Below are positions 27,566 to 37,313 of a stretch of 37,313 bases of DNA, one piece after another. A program made the translations under genes and the position numbers. The notes under the pieces were generated by a model that ran no database searches, had not been told where the DNA came from, and was given only the letters and a program-made list of their open reading frames with translations. The stretch is from Candidatus Cloacimonadota bacterium (lineage in GTDB: Bacteria > Cloacimonadota > Cloacimonadia > Cloacimonadales > JAMOQM01), in the NCBI GenBank assembly GCA_027064005.1, contig JAMOQM010000056.1, positions 1 through 37,313 on the forward strand, read 5' to 3'. Each line of letters begins with the position of its first letter. Position 1 is the stretch's first letter.

Positions 27566-28384
27566 ATGCAAAATAAGAAAGTTTTTATCTCGTTTGATTT
27601 TGAAGGAATCGCTGGTGTAACTTCATGGGAAGAAGTAAATAACAATCAACGATTTAATGAAGTTGCAACGCAACAATTGAATTTTTTCCTACAAGGCTTT
27701 TATGAATCCAATCCGCATGGAAAAGTGGTTATTGCAGACTCCCATTCAACAGGACATAATATTATTTGGGAAAAATTAATCGGGAATACCGAATTGATAT
27801 CAGGATTTCCAAGAAATAATTATATGGTTGAAGGACTAGATGCTTCTTTCGACAGTATAGTTTTTTTTGGATACCATGCACCTATTGGTTATCGAGGAGT
27901 AATGGATCATACCTATTCTTCATCTTCGATTTATAGTATGAAAATTAACGGGATAGTTGTTGATGAAGCATACATTAACGCCTTATTTGCTTCCTACTAT
28001 AATGTTCCTTTAAAATTTGTTTACGGAGATGACGTCATTGTGAATCGGATTAAATCTAAATTGTCGATGAAAATATGCACTCTTGCTTCCAAAAAAGCAA
28101 TTTCAAGATACGCTGCTCAATCAAAAGCTTTTGAAATAATTAAAGATTCTCTAATTGAATACGGAAGAATATTTTCCGATACGGAGGGTTATCTTTGCAG
28201 TTTGCAAAAATCATACACTTGTGAAATCCAATTTGTCTCCACAAACACCGCTTATGTTATTTTAAATTTACCAAATATAGAAAAAATTGACGACCGGAAC
28301 ATTAGATTTTTAGCAACATCTCCAATTGAAATTTATCATACCTTAATGTCTATAGTTCTATTAGCAAAATCAATAGGAAATTAG
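27566..28384 (+). CDS. M55 family D-aminopeptidase (DppA-like)
   Basis: KVFISFDFEGIAGVTSWEEV, ADSHSTGHNI, GYHAPIGYRGVMDHTYSSSSI, GDD. ATG 27566 has SD GGAGG, preferred over TTG 27554. Confidence 0.88.
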   Translation: MQNKKVFISFDFEGIAGVTSWEEVNNNQRFNEVATQQLNFFLQGFYESNPHGKVVIADSHSTGHNIIWEKLIGNTELISGFPRNNYMVEGLDASFDSIVFFGYHAPIGYRGVMDHTYSSSSIYSMKINGIVVDEAYINALFASYYNVPLKFVYGDDVIVNRIKSKLSMKICTLASKKAISRYAAQSKAFEIIKDSLIEYGRIFSDTEGYLCSLQKSYTCEIQFVSTNTAYVILNLPNIEKIDDRNIRFLATSPIEIYHTLMSIVLLAKSIGN

Positions 28385-28394
28385 GAGTCCTTTA

Positions 28395-31300
28395 ATGAAA
28401 TCTATCTCACTAACCGCAATATTAATTTTATCAATTAATATTTTATTCTCATTCACCCCACATTTTATGTCAGATCCGGCAATTTCTCCAGATGGAAATA
28501 AAGTGTGCTTTGTCTATCAAAATGACCTTTGGAGCGTAAACTTTGAGGGTGGAATCGCTCAAAGATTAACCGCAACCGATGCTAATGAGTCCGGACCGGT
28601 ATATTCTCCGGACGGAAAATTTATTGCTTATTCCTCAAATAAATCCGGAGTTTACGGTATTTATATAATTCCCAAAGATGGTGGGAAAGCAAAATTTATT
28701 ACTAATGAATCCGGAAGTTTGGTGTCCTGGTATCCAAATGGAAAGTCCTTGTTACTAACCAAACATACCCCCGGTGAACCTACTTTTTTCATCAAAATAA
28801 ATATTGATAATTTAAAAATAAGCGAAGTTGCCGGAATTGGAGATTTTTATGGAGATATTTCCAAAGATGCTCAACACATAATTTACAATAAGCACGGATA
28901 TCCATATCGTGAAAAATACAAAGGAACTCTTAATGGTGATTTATGGGAAATCAATTTAAAAAATAATTCTTACACTCAATTGACAAACACGCTTTTTTCC
29001 GAACGTTATCCAAAATATTCATATTCTCAAAAGGATGTAATATATTTTTGCCAACCAATAAAAGATGTTTTTCAACTTATGAAAGTAACTAACCACGATT
29101 TTTTACATCCTGAACAATTGACATCATTTAAAACCTGGTCTGCTCGTGATATCGATGTCGCCAATAAAAATGACAGAATTGTTTTTGAGCACTTTGATAA
29201 GATTTGGAAATATAATCCCCTCACAAAGAAATCTTCCGAATTAAAAATCAGGATTAATGAAGATTGTTCCAATAACCCTATCGTACATAAAAATCTGAAA
29301 AACAATGCTGATAATTATGCTGTATCACCAGATGGAAAATGGATTGCTTTTTCATACAAATATGATTTATTCGCAGTTCCAACAAATGGAGGAGAAGTTA
29401 AACAACTTACTTTTTCTCAGAATGGTATTGATGAAATTACGATTATGAATGATAATAAAACGGTTTATTTTACATCTTACCTAAAAGGAAATACTGAACT
29501 TTTTTCTCTATCAATTACTAATCCTGAAGAAATTAAACATTACGGTTGGAAAAATACTTTTATTAATAGATTGGAACACAGTATAAATGACAAACTTTAT
29601 CTTTCAATTTCAACAAAAAACAAATCATCGAGACTGGCAGTTTTTAATCCGGAAAATGGTAATTATAGAATTTTGGCAAAGAATAAAGTTGTTTGGACAA
29701 ATTTTGTTGTTAGCCCTGATTCTACTTACGCATTATATGCCGAAACAAAATCGGAAACTTTCGATAGAATTTTGTATTTATATGATTTTAAATCCGGAAA
29801 ATCCAAACAGATTTATCAAAACTATGGTTGGATCGGCAATATTTTTTGGGGCAAAGATGGAACTTCCGCATTTTTCAATCAAAGTAAAAATATTGTAAGA
29901 TTGGATTTATTTGCAAAAAAAGATTTTGAAAATGAAAAAGATAATTGGAAAAAAATATTTGAGCCAAAAAAGAAAACCGAAAAGAAAAAGAAAATCACTA
30001 CAAAAATTGACTTTAAGAATATCGATTCCAGAATAACATCAATCATTAATAAAGACGGTTGGAATTATATCGTAGCTGTTCCGAATGACTCTACAATTTA
30101 CTATTGCCATTCTTTTAAAGATAAAAAAGATATTAGATCCATTTCCTACTTTGGCAAAAATGATAAATTATTAAAATCGCTCGGAAACTCAAGCTCAAAT
30201 ATCTCTTATAATTCCAAAACTAAACTACTCTTTGCAATTTCTAACGGCAAATTATTTAAAAGTAAAATTTCAGGAATGGAAAACCCCAAACCAATTGGTT
30301 ATGAATTTAGCTATGATTATAATAAAAACAAGCTCAATGTAAATGTTTTCTATCAAGCATGGAAAGCTTTTGGAAACGGTTTCTATGATTCAAAAATGCA
30401 AGGTGTTAATTGGAATAAAATAGGTAAAAAATATTCTAAGTTCTCAGAATATTTAACCAATACTTCAACTCTCGGAATGGTTGTTGATGAAATGATTGGA
30501 GAAGTAAATGCCTCACATACAGGATTTTACGAAAGAGATGAATCTAAAATTAAAAATCTGCCAATTGCTTATCTTGGAGCAGAATTTGATTATAATAATA
30601 TCCCTCAAAAAGGAATTAAATTTAAAAAAATTTATTTGGGAGCCAAACTGAATCAACCCTTTAATCTTAAAGAAAACGATATTTTATTGGCAGTTGACGG
30701 AATTAATATTGATCGGAAACATACTTTAAATTCTCTTTTAACAGATAAGATTAATAAAAAAATAAAATTAAAAATATCACAAAAAGGAAAGATAATTAAT
30801 GTTGAAATTAAAGGTTTATCCTATTCTCAACAATCAAGATTGCGATATGATAATTGGGTTAATGAAAGAGAAAATATGGTAAATAAATGGTCAAATGGAA
30901 AAATAGGATATTTACACATAAAATCGATGGATCAACCAAGTTTAGCAAAATTCAGACAGGATTTATACGCTAAAAATTATGATAAAAAAGCACTTATTAT
31001 AGATGTTAGAAATAATGGTGGTGGGAGAATTCATAATGATTTGATTGAAGAATTAACTAAAAAACCTTATGGAATTTTAGCAAGAAGATATATGGACGGG
31101 AAAAAAGTTCAAACCCCGGCAAATGTTGATTCAATGCCAAAAGTTGTATTGATAAACCAGAACTCATTTTCCGATGCAGAAATTTTTCCACACTTAATAA
31201 AAGAGCTCAAACTTGCAACTATAATCGGTGTTGCCACAAGTGGCTCGGTTATCGGCACAAGTCCTCACAAATTAATGGACGGTTCTTCAATGAGAATGCC

Positions 31301-31454
31301 TTCAAACGGGTGGTGGTTGTTAGATAATACAAATATGGAATCAAATGGTTGTCAACCGGATATAGAGGTTAAAATGTCACCGGAAAATATCATCAATGAT
31401 AATGATTTACAGCTTAAAAAAGCTGTCGAAGAATTACAAAAACAAATTAAATAA
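28395..31454 (+). CDS. Tricorn-type S41 protease with N-terminal WD40-like beta-propellers, predicted exported
   Basis: Signal peptide; SPDGNKVCFVYQNDLWSV, YSPDGKFIAYSSNKSG; VNASHTGFYER; PDZ-like segment; IDVRNNGGGRIHNDLIEEL; INQNSFSDAEIFPHLIKELKLATIIGVATSGSVIGT; GCQPDIEV. Confidence 0.92.
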   Translation: MKSISLTAILILSINILFSFTPHFMSDPAISPDGNKVCFVYQNDLWSVNFEGGIAQRLTATDANESGPVYSPDGKFIAYSSNKSGVYGIYIIPKDGGKAKFITNESGSLVSWYPNGKSLLLTKHTPGEPTFFIKINIDNLKISEVAGIGDFYGDISKDAQHIIYNKHGYPYREKYKGTLNGDLWEINLKNNSYTQLTNTLFSERYPKYSYSQKDVIYFCQPIKDVFQLMKVTNHDFLHPEQLTSFKTWSARDIDVANKNDRIVFEHFDKIWKYNPLTKKSSELKIRINEDCSNNPIVHKNLKNNADNYAVSPDGKWIAFSYKYDLFAVPTNGGEVKQLTFSQNGIDEITIMNDNKTVYFTSYLKGNTELFSLSITNPEEIKHYGWKNTFINRLEHSINDKLYLSISTKNKSSRLAVFNPENGNYRILAKNKVVWTNFVVSPDSTYALYAETKSETFDRILYLYDFKSGKSKQIYQNYGWIGNIFWGKDGTSAFFNQSKNIVRLDLFAKKDFENEKDNWKKIFEPKKKTEKKKKITTKIDFKNIDSRITSIINKDGWNYIVAVPNDSTIYYCHSFKDKKDIRSISYFGKNDKLLKSLGNSSSNISYNSKTKLLFAISNGKLFKSKISGMENPKPIGYEFSYDYNKNKLNVNVFYQAWKAFGNGFYDSKMQGVNWNKIGKKYSKFSEYLTNTSTLGMVVDEMIGEVNASHTGFYERDESKIKNLPIAYLGAEFDYNNIPQKGIKFKKIYLGAKLNQPFNLKENDILLAVDGINIDRKHTLNSLLTDKINKKIKLKISQKGKIINVEIKGLSYSQQSRLRYDNWVNERENMVNKWSNGKIGYLHIKSMDQPSLAKFRQDLYAKNYDKKALIIDVRNNGGGRIHNDLIEELTKKPYGILARRYMDGKKVQTPANVDSMPKVVLINQNSFSDAEIFPHLIKELKLATIIGVATSGSVIGTSPHKLMDGSSMRMPSNGWWLLDNTNMESNGCQPDIEVKMSPENIINDNDLQLKKAVEELQKQIK

Positions 31455-31472
31455 ATTGAATAAAAACCGATT

Positions 31473-31499
31473 AAGACGCATTAATTTGCGTCTTTTTTT
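31473..31499 (+). terminator. Intrinsic terminator downstream of the tricorn gene
   Basis: AAGACGCA-TTAATT-TGCGTCTT perfect 8-bp stem followed by a T tract. Confidence 0.85.
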
Positions 31500-31595
31500 G
31501 TAGATTTTTGGGGAAAATAATATCCTTGATCATTTCTTTTGAACTCATTAGTTCATCTTTTTCTCAAAATTAATAATTAAATTTACATCTCAAAG

Positions 31596-31623
31596 TTGAC
31601 ATCAAATATTTAAAAATTAGATT
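31596..31623 (+). promoter_or_regulatory. Sigma70-type promoter candidate for mutL-miaA-PPIase-deoB
   Basis: TTGACA (31596-31601), 16-nt spacer, TAGATT (31618-31623); mutL ATG at 31641. Confidence 0.45.
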
Positions 31624-31640
31624 GTCTTTTGAGGTAATAA

Positions 31641-33512
31641 ATGGCTAAAATTAAGATACTATCAGAAGAAGTTGCAAACCGAATTGCTGCGGGTGAAGTT
31701 ATTGAACGTCCGGCATCTGTTGTTAAAGAATTAGTTGAAAATGCAATTGATTCCGGTGCGGATAAAATTATTGTAACAATTGAAAAAGGCGGCAAAAAGT
31801 TTATCAACGTTACAGATAATGGCTCAGGTATGTCTCGCGATGATGCAATATTAGCATTCGAAAGCCATGCCACAAGCAAGATTAGTTCTGTTGATGATAT
31901 TTTCCATATTTCATCTTTTGGCTTTAGAGGTGAGGCATTGCCTAGTATTGCATCTGTCAGCAGATTAACTTTAACAACAAAGTTAAGTAATGATACTTTA
32001 GCCACAAAAGTTATTTTTGAAAGTGGCAAATTAAAAAATATTTCAAAGGTTGCCGGTTTGAATGGAACATCCATATCTGTTGAAAAATTGTTTTCCAATA
32101 TTCCTGCTCGAAAAAAATTTCTTAAATCTGACCAAGTTGAATTTAAACACATTTTGAATTATCTTCATTACCAATCGGTTGTTCATCCTGAAATTCATTT
32201 AAAACTCATTTCTAATGACCGAGAGCGTTTAAATTACCCGGTTGTTAAAACTATGGAAGAAAGATTTAATTCAATATTCGGTTCGGAATTCTACAAAAAT
32301 GATTTCATCAAGATTAATAAGACTTTTGAAAGTATAACTGTTTTTGGATATATTTCCGGTTTGGAAGAAAAAGGACAATTTTTAAACGATGTCCATTACA
32401 TTTTCATTAATGGAAGATTTATTAAAGATAAGATTATTTATCACGCTATCAAGACAGCTTACGAACCTTTTATAAAAAAAACTTTTACTTATAAATCAGG
32501 GAAACTTCCTCCCTACATTTTATTTCTTAAAATTGATCCGGAATCCATCGACTTCAATGTCCATCCTCAAAAATTAGAAATTAGATTTAGAGATACAAAC
32601 CTAGTTCACAATTTTGTTAAAGATGTAATTTCAGAATCTTTAACGAATTACGAAGATCAAAAATTTTCTTTAACTGTTTCTAAATTCAAAAATGTCGGAA
32701 ATTCTAATAAAATCACATCTTATGAAGCCAGAGTTTTCCAAGAAAAAAATGATACACCTCAAACTTATGAAACCGAAATCGGTAAAGTTTATCAACCTGA
32801 TATTTTCTCAAACAGTTTTTCAGACAAATCTCAAGATGAATCTGAAAATAATTCTGCAAATATTGACCAGCCTTCCTTTGTTAAACCAACAACTTCTTTC
32901 ACAAAAGAAAATAATAATTTTCATGAAGAAGAATTGGTCAATCCTTGGCAATTGCACCAAAGCTATATTATTATTGAAGTTGAAGATGGCTTAATGCTTA
33001 TCGACCAACATGCAGCTCACGAAAGAATTCTTTATGAAAAATTGGTCGAACGAATTAGATCCGAGAAAGTTGAATCTCAAAAATTACTCTTCCCTATTGT
33101 GATAGATTTACCTTCTTATTTGGCTCCAATGATATTTGATTTAGTTACAGAAAAAATTGAGATGTTTAATAAGGTTGGATTCTTCATAAAAACATTTAGC
33201 GGAAATTCAATTATTATTGATGAAATTCCTCCTGAATTAAATGAATTGGAAAGTGATGAAATTTTTATCGAAATATTAAAACAACTCCAAATTGAATTTG
33301 AACAAACGGAGAACTTTAGAGAAAGTTTGGCAAAATCAATTTCCTGTAAAGCTGCCATAAAAGCCGGTCAAAAAATGTCTAAAAAAGAAATGCTTTATCT
33401 TATTAATGATTTGTTTGCCTGCAAAGTTCCTTATTTTTGTCCTCACGGAAGACCTCTAATGTTCAAATTATCTCTAAATGAAATTGAAAAAAGATTTAAA
33501 AGAATAGAATGA
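31641..33512 (+). CDS. mutL: DNA mismatch repair protein MutL, endonuclease type
   Basis: RIAAGEVIERPASVVKELVENAIDSGA, DNGSGM, ATSKI, GFRGEALPSIASV; C-terminal LIDQHAAHERILYEKL and CPHGRP. Confidence 0.96.
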   Translation: MAKIKILSEEVANRIAAGEVIERPASVVKELVENAIDSGADKIIVTIEKGGKKFINVTDNGSGMSRDDAILAFESHATSKISSVDDIFHISSFGFRGEALPSIASVSRLTLTTKLSNDTLATKVIFESGKLKNISKVAGLNGTSISVEKLFSNIPARKKFLKSDQVEFKHILNYLHYQSVVHPEIHLKLISNDRERLNYPVVKTMEERFNSIFGSEFYKNDFIKINKTFESITVFGYISGLEEKGQFLNDVHYIFINGRFIKDKIIYHAIKTAYEPFIKKTFTYKSGKLPPYILFLKIDPESIDFNVHPQKLEIRFRDTNLVHNFVKDVISESLTNYEDQKFSLTVSKFKNVGNSNKITSYEARVFQEKNDTPQTYETEIGKVYQPDIFSNSFSDKSQDESENNSANIDQPSFVKPTTSFTKENNNFHEEELVNPWQLHQSYIIIEVEDGLMLIDQHAAHERILYEKLVERIRSEKVESQKLLFPIVIDLPSYLAPMIFDLVTEKIEMFNKVGFFIKTFSGNSIIIDEIPPELNELESDEIFIEILKQLQIEFEQTENFRESLAKSISCKAAIKAGQKMSKKEMLYLINDLFACKVPYFCPHGRPLMFKLSLNEIEKRFKRIE

Positions 33513-34438
33513 TACCGATAATTACAATTCAAGGACCGACAGCGGTTGGTAAAAGTTCATTAGCAATTAAATTAGCGAAAGAATTAAATACAGAGATAAT
33601 TTCTGCTGATTCCCGTCAAATCTATCGATTTACAAATATCGGAACCGCAAAACCAAGTCCGGCCGAAATGGCAGAGGTTAAACATCATCTAATAAACATA
33701 AAAAATCCTGATGAAAAATACAACGCCGGAGATTTTGTAAAGGATGCTGATAAAATTATCAATGATTTGCATTCCAAAAATAAAATTCCAATTATAGTTG
33801 GCGGAACTGCTTTTTACATCAAATCTTTAATTTTCGGTCTTTTTAAATCTCAAGAAATTCCTCAAAAAATTAAAGATGATATTAACAAACTTTTGATTGA
33901 AAAAGGCAATGATTATCTTTATGAAATTCTTAAAGAAAAAGATCCTGAATCAGCTGATAGAATTCATAAAAATGACACATATCGTTTAGTTAGATCTTTG
34001 GAAATATATGAAGCGACAGGGAAAAAAATAAATGAACATTGGAAAGAACAAAAAAAGGCAATTCGTTATGATAGTTTCAATATTTTGGTTGTTGATGATA
34101 GAGAACGCCTTTATGAAAGAATAAATAACCGCATTGACTTCATGATTCAAAACGGACTTTTAAACGAAGTTGATAATCTGTTAAAACTTGGTTTTCACTT
34201 CTCTGATCCCGGCTTAAATTCAGTTGGTTATATTGAATGGAAGTCCTTTTTTAATAAAATAACAAGTATAGAAGAATGCATTGATAAAATTAAACAAAAT
34301 TCTAGACATTATGCAAAACGTCAGCTAACTTGGTATCGTAAAGTAGATTTTGATTTGACATTAACATCAAATCAGATTATTCTTTCAGAGATTTTGACAA
34401 AAATTAAAGCAAAAAATAACTTTGGTGGTAATAAATGA
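33509..34438 (+). CDS. miaA: tRNA dimethylallyltransferase
   Basis: ITIQGPTAVGKSSLAIKLAKEL, ISADSRQIYRFTNIGTAKPSPAE, VGGTAFYIKSLIFGL, RHYAKRQLTWYRK. Confidence 0.96.
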   Translation: MIPIITIQGPTAVGKSSLAIKLAKELNTEIISADSRQIYRFTNIGTAKPSPAEMAEVKHHLINIKNPDEKYNAGDFVKDADKIINDLHSKNKIPIIVGGTAFYIKSLIFGLFKSQEIPQKIKDDINKLLIEKGNDYLYEILKEKDPESADRIHKNDTYRLVRSLEIYEATGKKINEHWKEQKKAIRYDSFNILVVDDRERLYERINNRIDFMIQNGLLNEVDNLLKLGFHFSDPGLNSVGYIEWKSFFNKITSIEECIDKIKQNSRHYAKRQLTWYRKVDFDLTLTSNQIILSEILTKIKAKNNFGGNK

Positions 34439-35289
34439 TAGTTGCAAAAATTAATGATTATGAAATTTTAGATACTGATGTCCAACACGAGATAATCTGC
34501 CTTTTAGCTCATTCAATGATTAAAGAAATCACGAAAGATGTTAAAAGAAAAATTATCGAACGAATTATAGATGAACACTTATTGATAGAAGAAGCTACAC
34601 GTTGCCATACTGAAGTAGATCCAACCGAGGTCGAAATGAGCTATATTGATAATGTTATGCTTTTTGAATCAGAGGAAGATTTTAATAATTTATTAAAAAA
34701 AATGAATATGGATATTCCGGCTATCAAACAAAGATTTTATAATAAAATTTTAATTAAAAAATATATCGCCAATCTTTGTAAAAATACCCCGGGATGTACT
34801 GCTGAATTTATTGCCAAATTTTATTCCGAAAACAAAAACTATTTTCTCACCGAACCGCAGGTTAATGTTTTAAATTTTGTTATTCCAAACACAATTGAAA
34901 ATTCAGAGAACATTATCTTTGATATTAGAAGTAAAATCCGAACCATTGAAGATTTTCTTAAAATTACAAAAGATTTATGTGCAAGTAATAAAAAATATTA
35001 TTTCTCTGAATTAGGATTTATCTCACGCGGAGAAATGGTTAAAGATTTCGAAGATGTTGCTTTTTCATTAAAAATTAATCAAATTTCCGTTCCTTTTAAA
35101 ACTATTCTCGGCCAACATATTATCGCTGTAATTGATAAAAAAGAGCCTTGTATTACAAAAGTAAATATTCTTCAAGATTCTTTGACCAAAAGAGTTAAAG
35201 AAATAGAATCGGAATTAGCAATAATCAAACACATAAAAAAATTAAGAGAAAATGCTGATATTATAATTTATGAGGAGTTCCTTTCATGA
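34435..35289 (+). CDS. Parvulin-type/SurA-like peptidyl-prolyl isomerase without signal peptide
   Basis: N-terminal helical chaperone-like region; parvulin-like PQVNVLNFVIPN ... YYFSELGFISRGEMVKDFEDVAFSLKINQISVPFKTILGQHIIAVIDKKE. Confidence 0.75.
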   Translation: MIVAKINDYEILDTDVQHEIICLLAHSMIKEITKDVKRKIIERIIDEHLLIEEATRCHTEVDPTEVEMSYIDNVMLFESEEDFNNLLKKMNMDIPAIKQRFYNKILIKKYIANLCKNTPGCTAEFIAKFYSENKNYFLTEPQVNVLNFVIPNTIENSENIIFDIRSKIRTIEDFLKITKDLCASNKKYYFSELGFISRGEMVKDFEDVAFSLKINQISVPFKTILGQHIIAVIDKKEPCITKVNILQDSLTKRVKEIESELAIIKHIKKLRENADIIIYEEFLS

Positions 35290-36461
35290 AAAGATTTATC
35301 GTCATCGTTTTAGACGGTGTTGGAGCAGGTGAATTACCGGATGCAAAAGAATTTGGTGATTCAGGAGCATTTACACTTCTTCATGTTTTTCAAACAAATC
35401 CAAAAATAAAATTACCAAATCTACAAAAAGCCGGTATTGGAAATCTAATAAAATCAAAGATTATCCCCGAAACTAAAACGCCTACTTTTGCAATAGGGAA
35501 ATTAGCAGAAAAAGCAAAAGGTAAGGATTCTACAACCGGTCATTGGGAAATCTCAGGATTGGATGTAAAAACGCAATTTCCAACATATCCAAATGGCTTC
35601 CCAAAATCAATATTGGATAAATTTATTAAACTCACCGGTGTTCCCGGAATTTTAGTTAATTCAACTTATTCAGGAACTGAAGTTTTAAAAGATTATGGAG
35701 AGGAACATCTTAGAACCAAAAAGCCGATTATTTACACTTCCGCTGATAGCGTTTTTCAAATAGCTTGCCATGAAGAAATTTATCCAATTGATGAACTATA
35801 CAAAATGTGCGAAATTGCAAGATTCAAAGTCTTTAATGATGAACAAAATATTGGAAGAGTTATCGCCAGACCATTTTTAGGTAAATCTTCAAAAGACTTT
35901 TATAGAACGACTCACAGAAAAGATTTTTCAGTAACTCCGAATTATGGCACAATCATGGATATTTTGACTAAACATAAAATCACAGTTGCAGGCGTTGGAA
36001 AAATAGAAGATCTTTTCGCTAATCGAGGATTGACTCTTTCAAATCATACTCCAACCAATGTTGAAGGTATTGAGCAAACTATTGATTTCCTAAAAGAAAT
36101 TGAAAATGGATTTATCTTTACTAATCTTGTTGATTTTGATTCAACTTGGGGGCATCGCAGAAATTCAAAAGGTTTTGCAAAAGGATTAGAATACTTTGAT
36201 CAAAAACTGCCGGAAATTCAAGCTGTTATGAAAGATGACGATATTCTCATATTAACTGCCGATCATGGTTGCGATCCTACTTTTAAAGGAACTGACCACA
36301 CTCGAGAGTACATCCCACTTTTGGTTTATGGAAAAAATATCAAACCTGTTGATTTAGGAATTCGAAATACTTTTGCAGACATTGCAGCTACAATTTCCGA
36401 TTTTTTCAAAGTAGAAAAACCGGAAATAGGTACGAGCTTTTTGAATAATATAAGTGGCTAA
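35286..36461 (+). CDS. deoB: Phosphopentomutase
   Basis: FIVIVLDGVGAGELPDAKEFGDSGAFTL, KDSTTGHWEISGL, YTSADSVFQIACHE, TADHGCDPTFKGTDHTREYIPLLVYG. Confidence 0.96.
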   Translation: MKRFIVIVLDGVGAGELPDAKEFGDSGAFTLLHVFQTNPKIKLPNLQKAGIGNLIKSKIIPETKTPTFAIGKLAEKAKGKDSTTGHWEISGLDVKTQFPTYPNGFPKSILDKFIKLTGVPGILVNSTYSGTEVLKDYGEEHLRTKKPIIYTSADSVFQIACHEEIYPIDELYKMCEIARFKVFNDEQNIGRVIARPFLGKSSKDFYRTTHRKDFSVTPNYGTIMDILTKHKITVAGVGKIEDLFANRGLTLSNHTPTNVEGIEQTIDFLKEIENGFIFTNLVDFDSTWGHRRNSKGFAKGLEYFDQKLPEIQAVMKDDDILILTADHGCDPTFKGTDHTREYIPLLVYGKNIKPVDLGIRNTFADIAATISDFFKVEKPEIGTSFLNNISG

Positions 36462-36472
36462 AAAAATTTCCG

Positions 36473-36495
36473 ATTATTAATAATTAATAATTTTC
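36473..36495 (+). terminator. Weak AT-only hairpin after deoB
   Basis: ATTATTA-ATAAT-TAATAAT followed by TTTCTT; all A:T stem. Confidence 0.25.
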
Positions 36496-36659
36496 TTGAT
36501 ATGTTTGAGAGCATTATTTTAAATTGTATTGCAAAAGACTCGGATGTAATTGTCGAAAGGATGAATTTAAGAAAATAAGAGTTCAAGGTATTGTTAAGAT
36601 TTGTTAAATTGTTTCAAAACTAATATTTATAATAATTCTTAAAATGGAGAAATAACCTT

Positions 36660-37313
36660 ATGAGTGAAACACGAGAAAGATATATTAACCTCTTTACCGA
36701 CTACGGTTTTAAGAGAGTTTTTGGAACTGAAATGAACAAGGACCTTCTAATTGATTTTTTAAATGAACTTTTAAAAGGTAAAGAGAAAAAAATTGTAAGT
36801 CTAAACTATTTGCCTTCAGAACAAATAAGCAGAACCGAAATCGACAGGAAAGCCATTTATGACCTCTATTGTGAAAACGAAGACGGCGAAAAATTTATCG
36901 TGGAATTACAAAAAGCAAAACAGAAGTTTTTTAAAGACAGATCTATCTATTACTCCACATTCCCAATTCAACATCAAGCAGAAAAAGGTGATTGGAATTA
37001 TGAGCTAAAAGCTGTTTATACTGTTGGCATTTTGGATTTTATTTTTAGTGAAGATGAAAAACATATTGATGATATAAAAGAAAAACATATAGAAAATGTT
37101 GAAGATGACATAGTTACAATTGTAAGATTAATTAATGAAAAAACGGGAAAAGTTTTTTATAATAAGTTAACCTATGTTTATTTAGAGATTCCTAAATTTA
37201 ATAAAAAATTAGAAGAAATAGAAACCCATTTTGAAAAGTGGCTTTATATTTTTAGATATCTTCATAGATTACAAAAAAGACCAATCGCTCTGCAAGAAAA
37301 AATATTTAACAAA
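36660..37313 (+). CDS. Rpn-family PD-(D/E)XK nuclease / putative transposase (partial, runs off right edge)
   Basis: Manual translation: MSETRERYINLFTDYGFKRVFGTEMNKDLLIDFLNELLKG...ISRTEIDRKAIYDLYCENEDGEKFIVELQKAKQKFFKDRSIYYSTFPIQHQAEKGDWNYELKAVYTVGILDF... 218 codons open to the window end. Confidence 0.85.
   Translation, partial: MSETRERYINLFTDYGFKRVFGTEMNKDLLIDFLNELLKGKEKKIVSLNYLPSEQISRTEIDRKAIYDLYCENEDGEKFIVELQKAKQKFFKDRSIYYSTFPIQHQAEKGDWNYELKAVYTVGILDFIFSEDEKHIDDIKEKHIENVEDDIVTIVRLINEKTGKVFYNKLTYVYLEIPKFNKKLEEIETHFEKWLYIFRYLHRLQKRPIALQEKIFNK

Noticed and set aside
29587-29898. 103-aa plus-strand ORF in another frame of the tricorn gene
   Set aside because: Out-of-frame within a clear coding region, with no SD or domain signal; the same applies to 32692-32994 inside mutL.
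31610-32152. 180-aa minus-strand ORF
   Set aside because: Antisense to the conserved N-terminal ATPase region of mutL; no recognisable domain.
1-37313. CRISPR arrays, tRNA/rRNA genes, riboswitches
   Set aside because: No regularly spaced repeats or recognisable RNA gene signatures were seen on reading the intergenic gaps; a covariance-model search was not possible here.

Overview
AT-rich bacterial chromosome segment, mostly tightly packed housekeeping and cell-envelope genes. Gene content (GGGP-synthase homologue, tricorn-type protease, AAA-ATPase_like and Rpn-type fragments) suggests an FCB-superphylum organism, possibly Cloacimonadota-like; this is inference only. The left edge carries mobile-element debris: the 5' end of a tyrosine recombinase (missed by the ORF track) and a truncated IS21 IstA-like ORF. 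From about 0.9 to 23.8 kb all genes are on the minus strand: a GGGP synthase / PHP phosphatase / epimerase / methyltransferase / UPF0104 cluster, response regulator, S41 protease, tmk, nadB, rimI, LysM lytic transglycosylase, rfbB/rfbA, beta-carbonic anhydrase, an AAA-ATPase_like fragment, dgt, trmB, a divergent hypothetical, an 1828-aa Ser/Thr kinase-ATPase-TPR-GAF-histidine kinase fusion, and a GT9 glycosyltransferase. Then come a LVIVD-type lipoprotein and a deacetylase-like protein (+), a sigma54 response regulator (-), M55 aminopeptidase, tricorn-like protease, mutL-miaA-PPIase-deoB (+), and a truncated Rpn-family nuclease at the right edge. The best leads are the giant dual-kinase protein whose central ATPase has lost canonical Walker residues, a divergent GT9-like protein overlapping its 3' end, a GGGP-synthase-linked envelope/lipid cluster, and a duplicated epimerase 3' end between two genes. 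No CRISPR array, tRNA or rRNA was seen.
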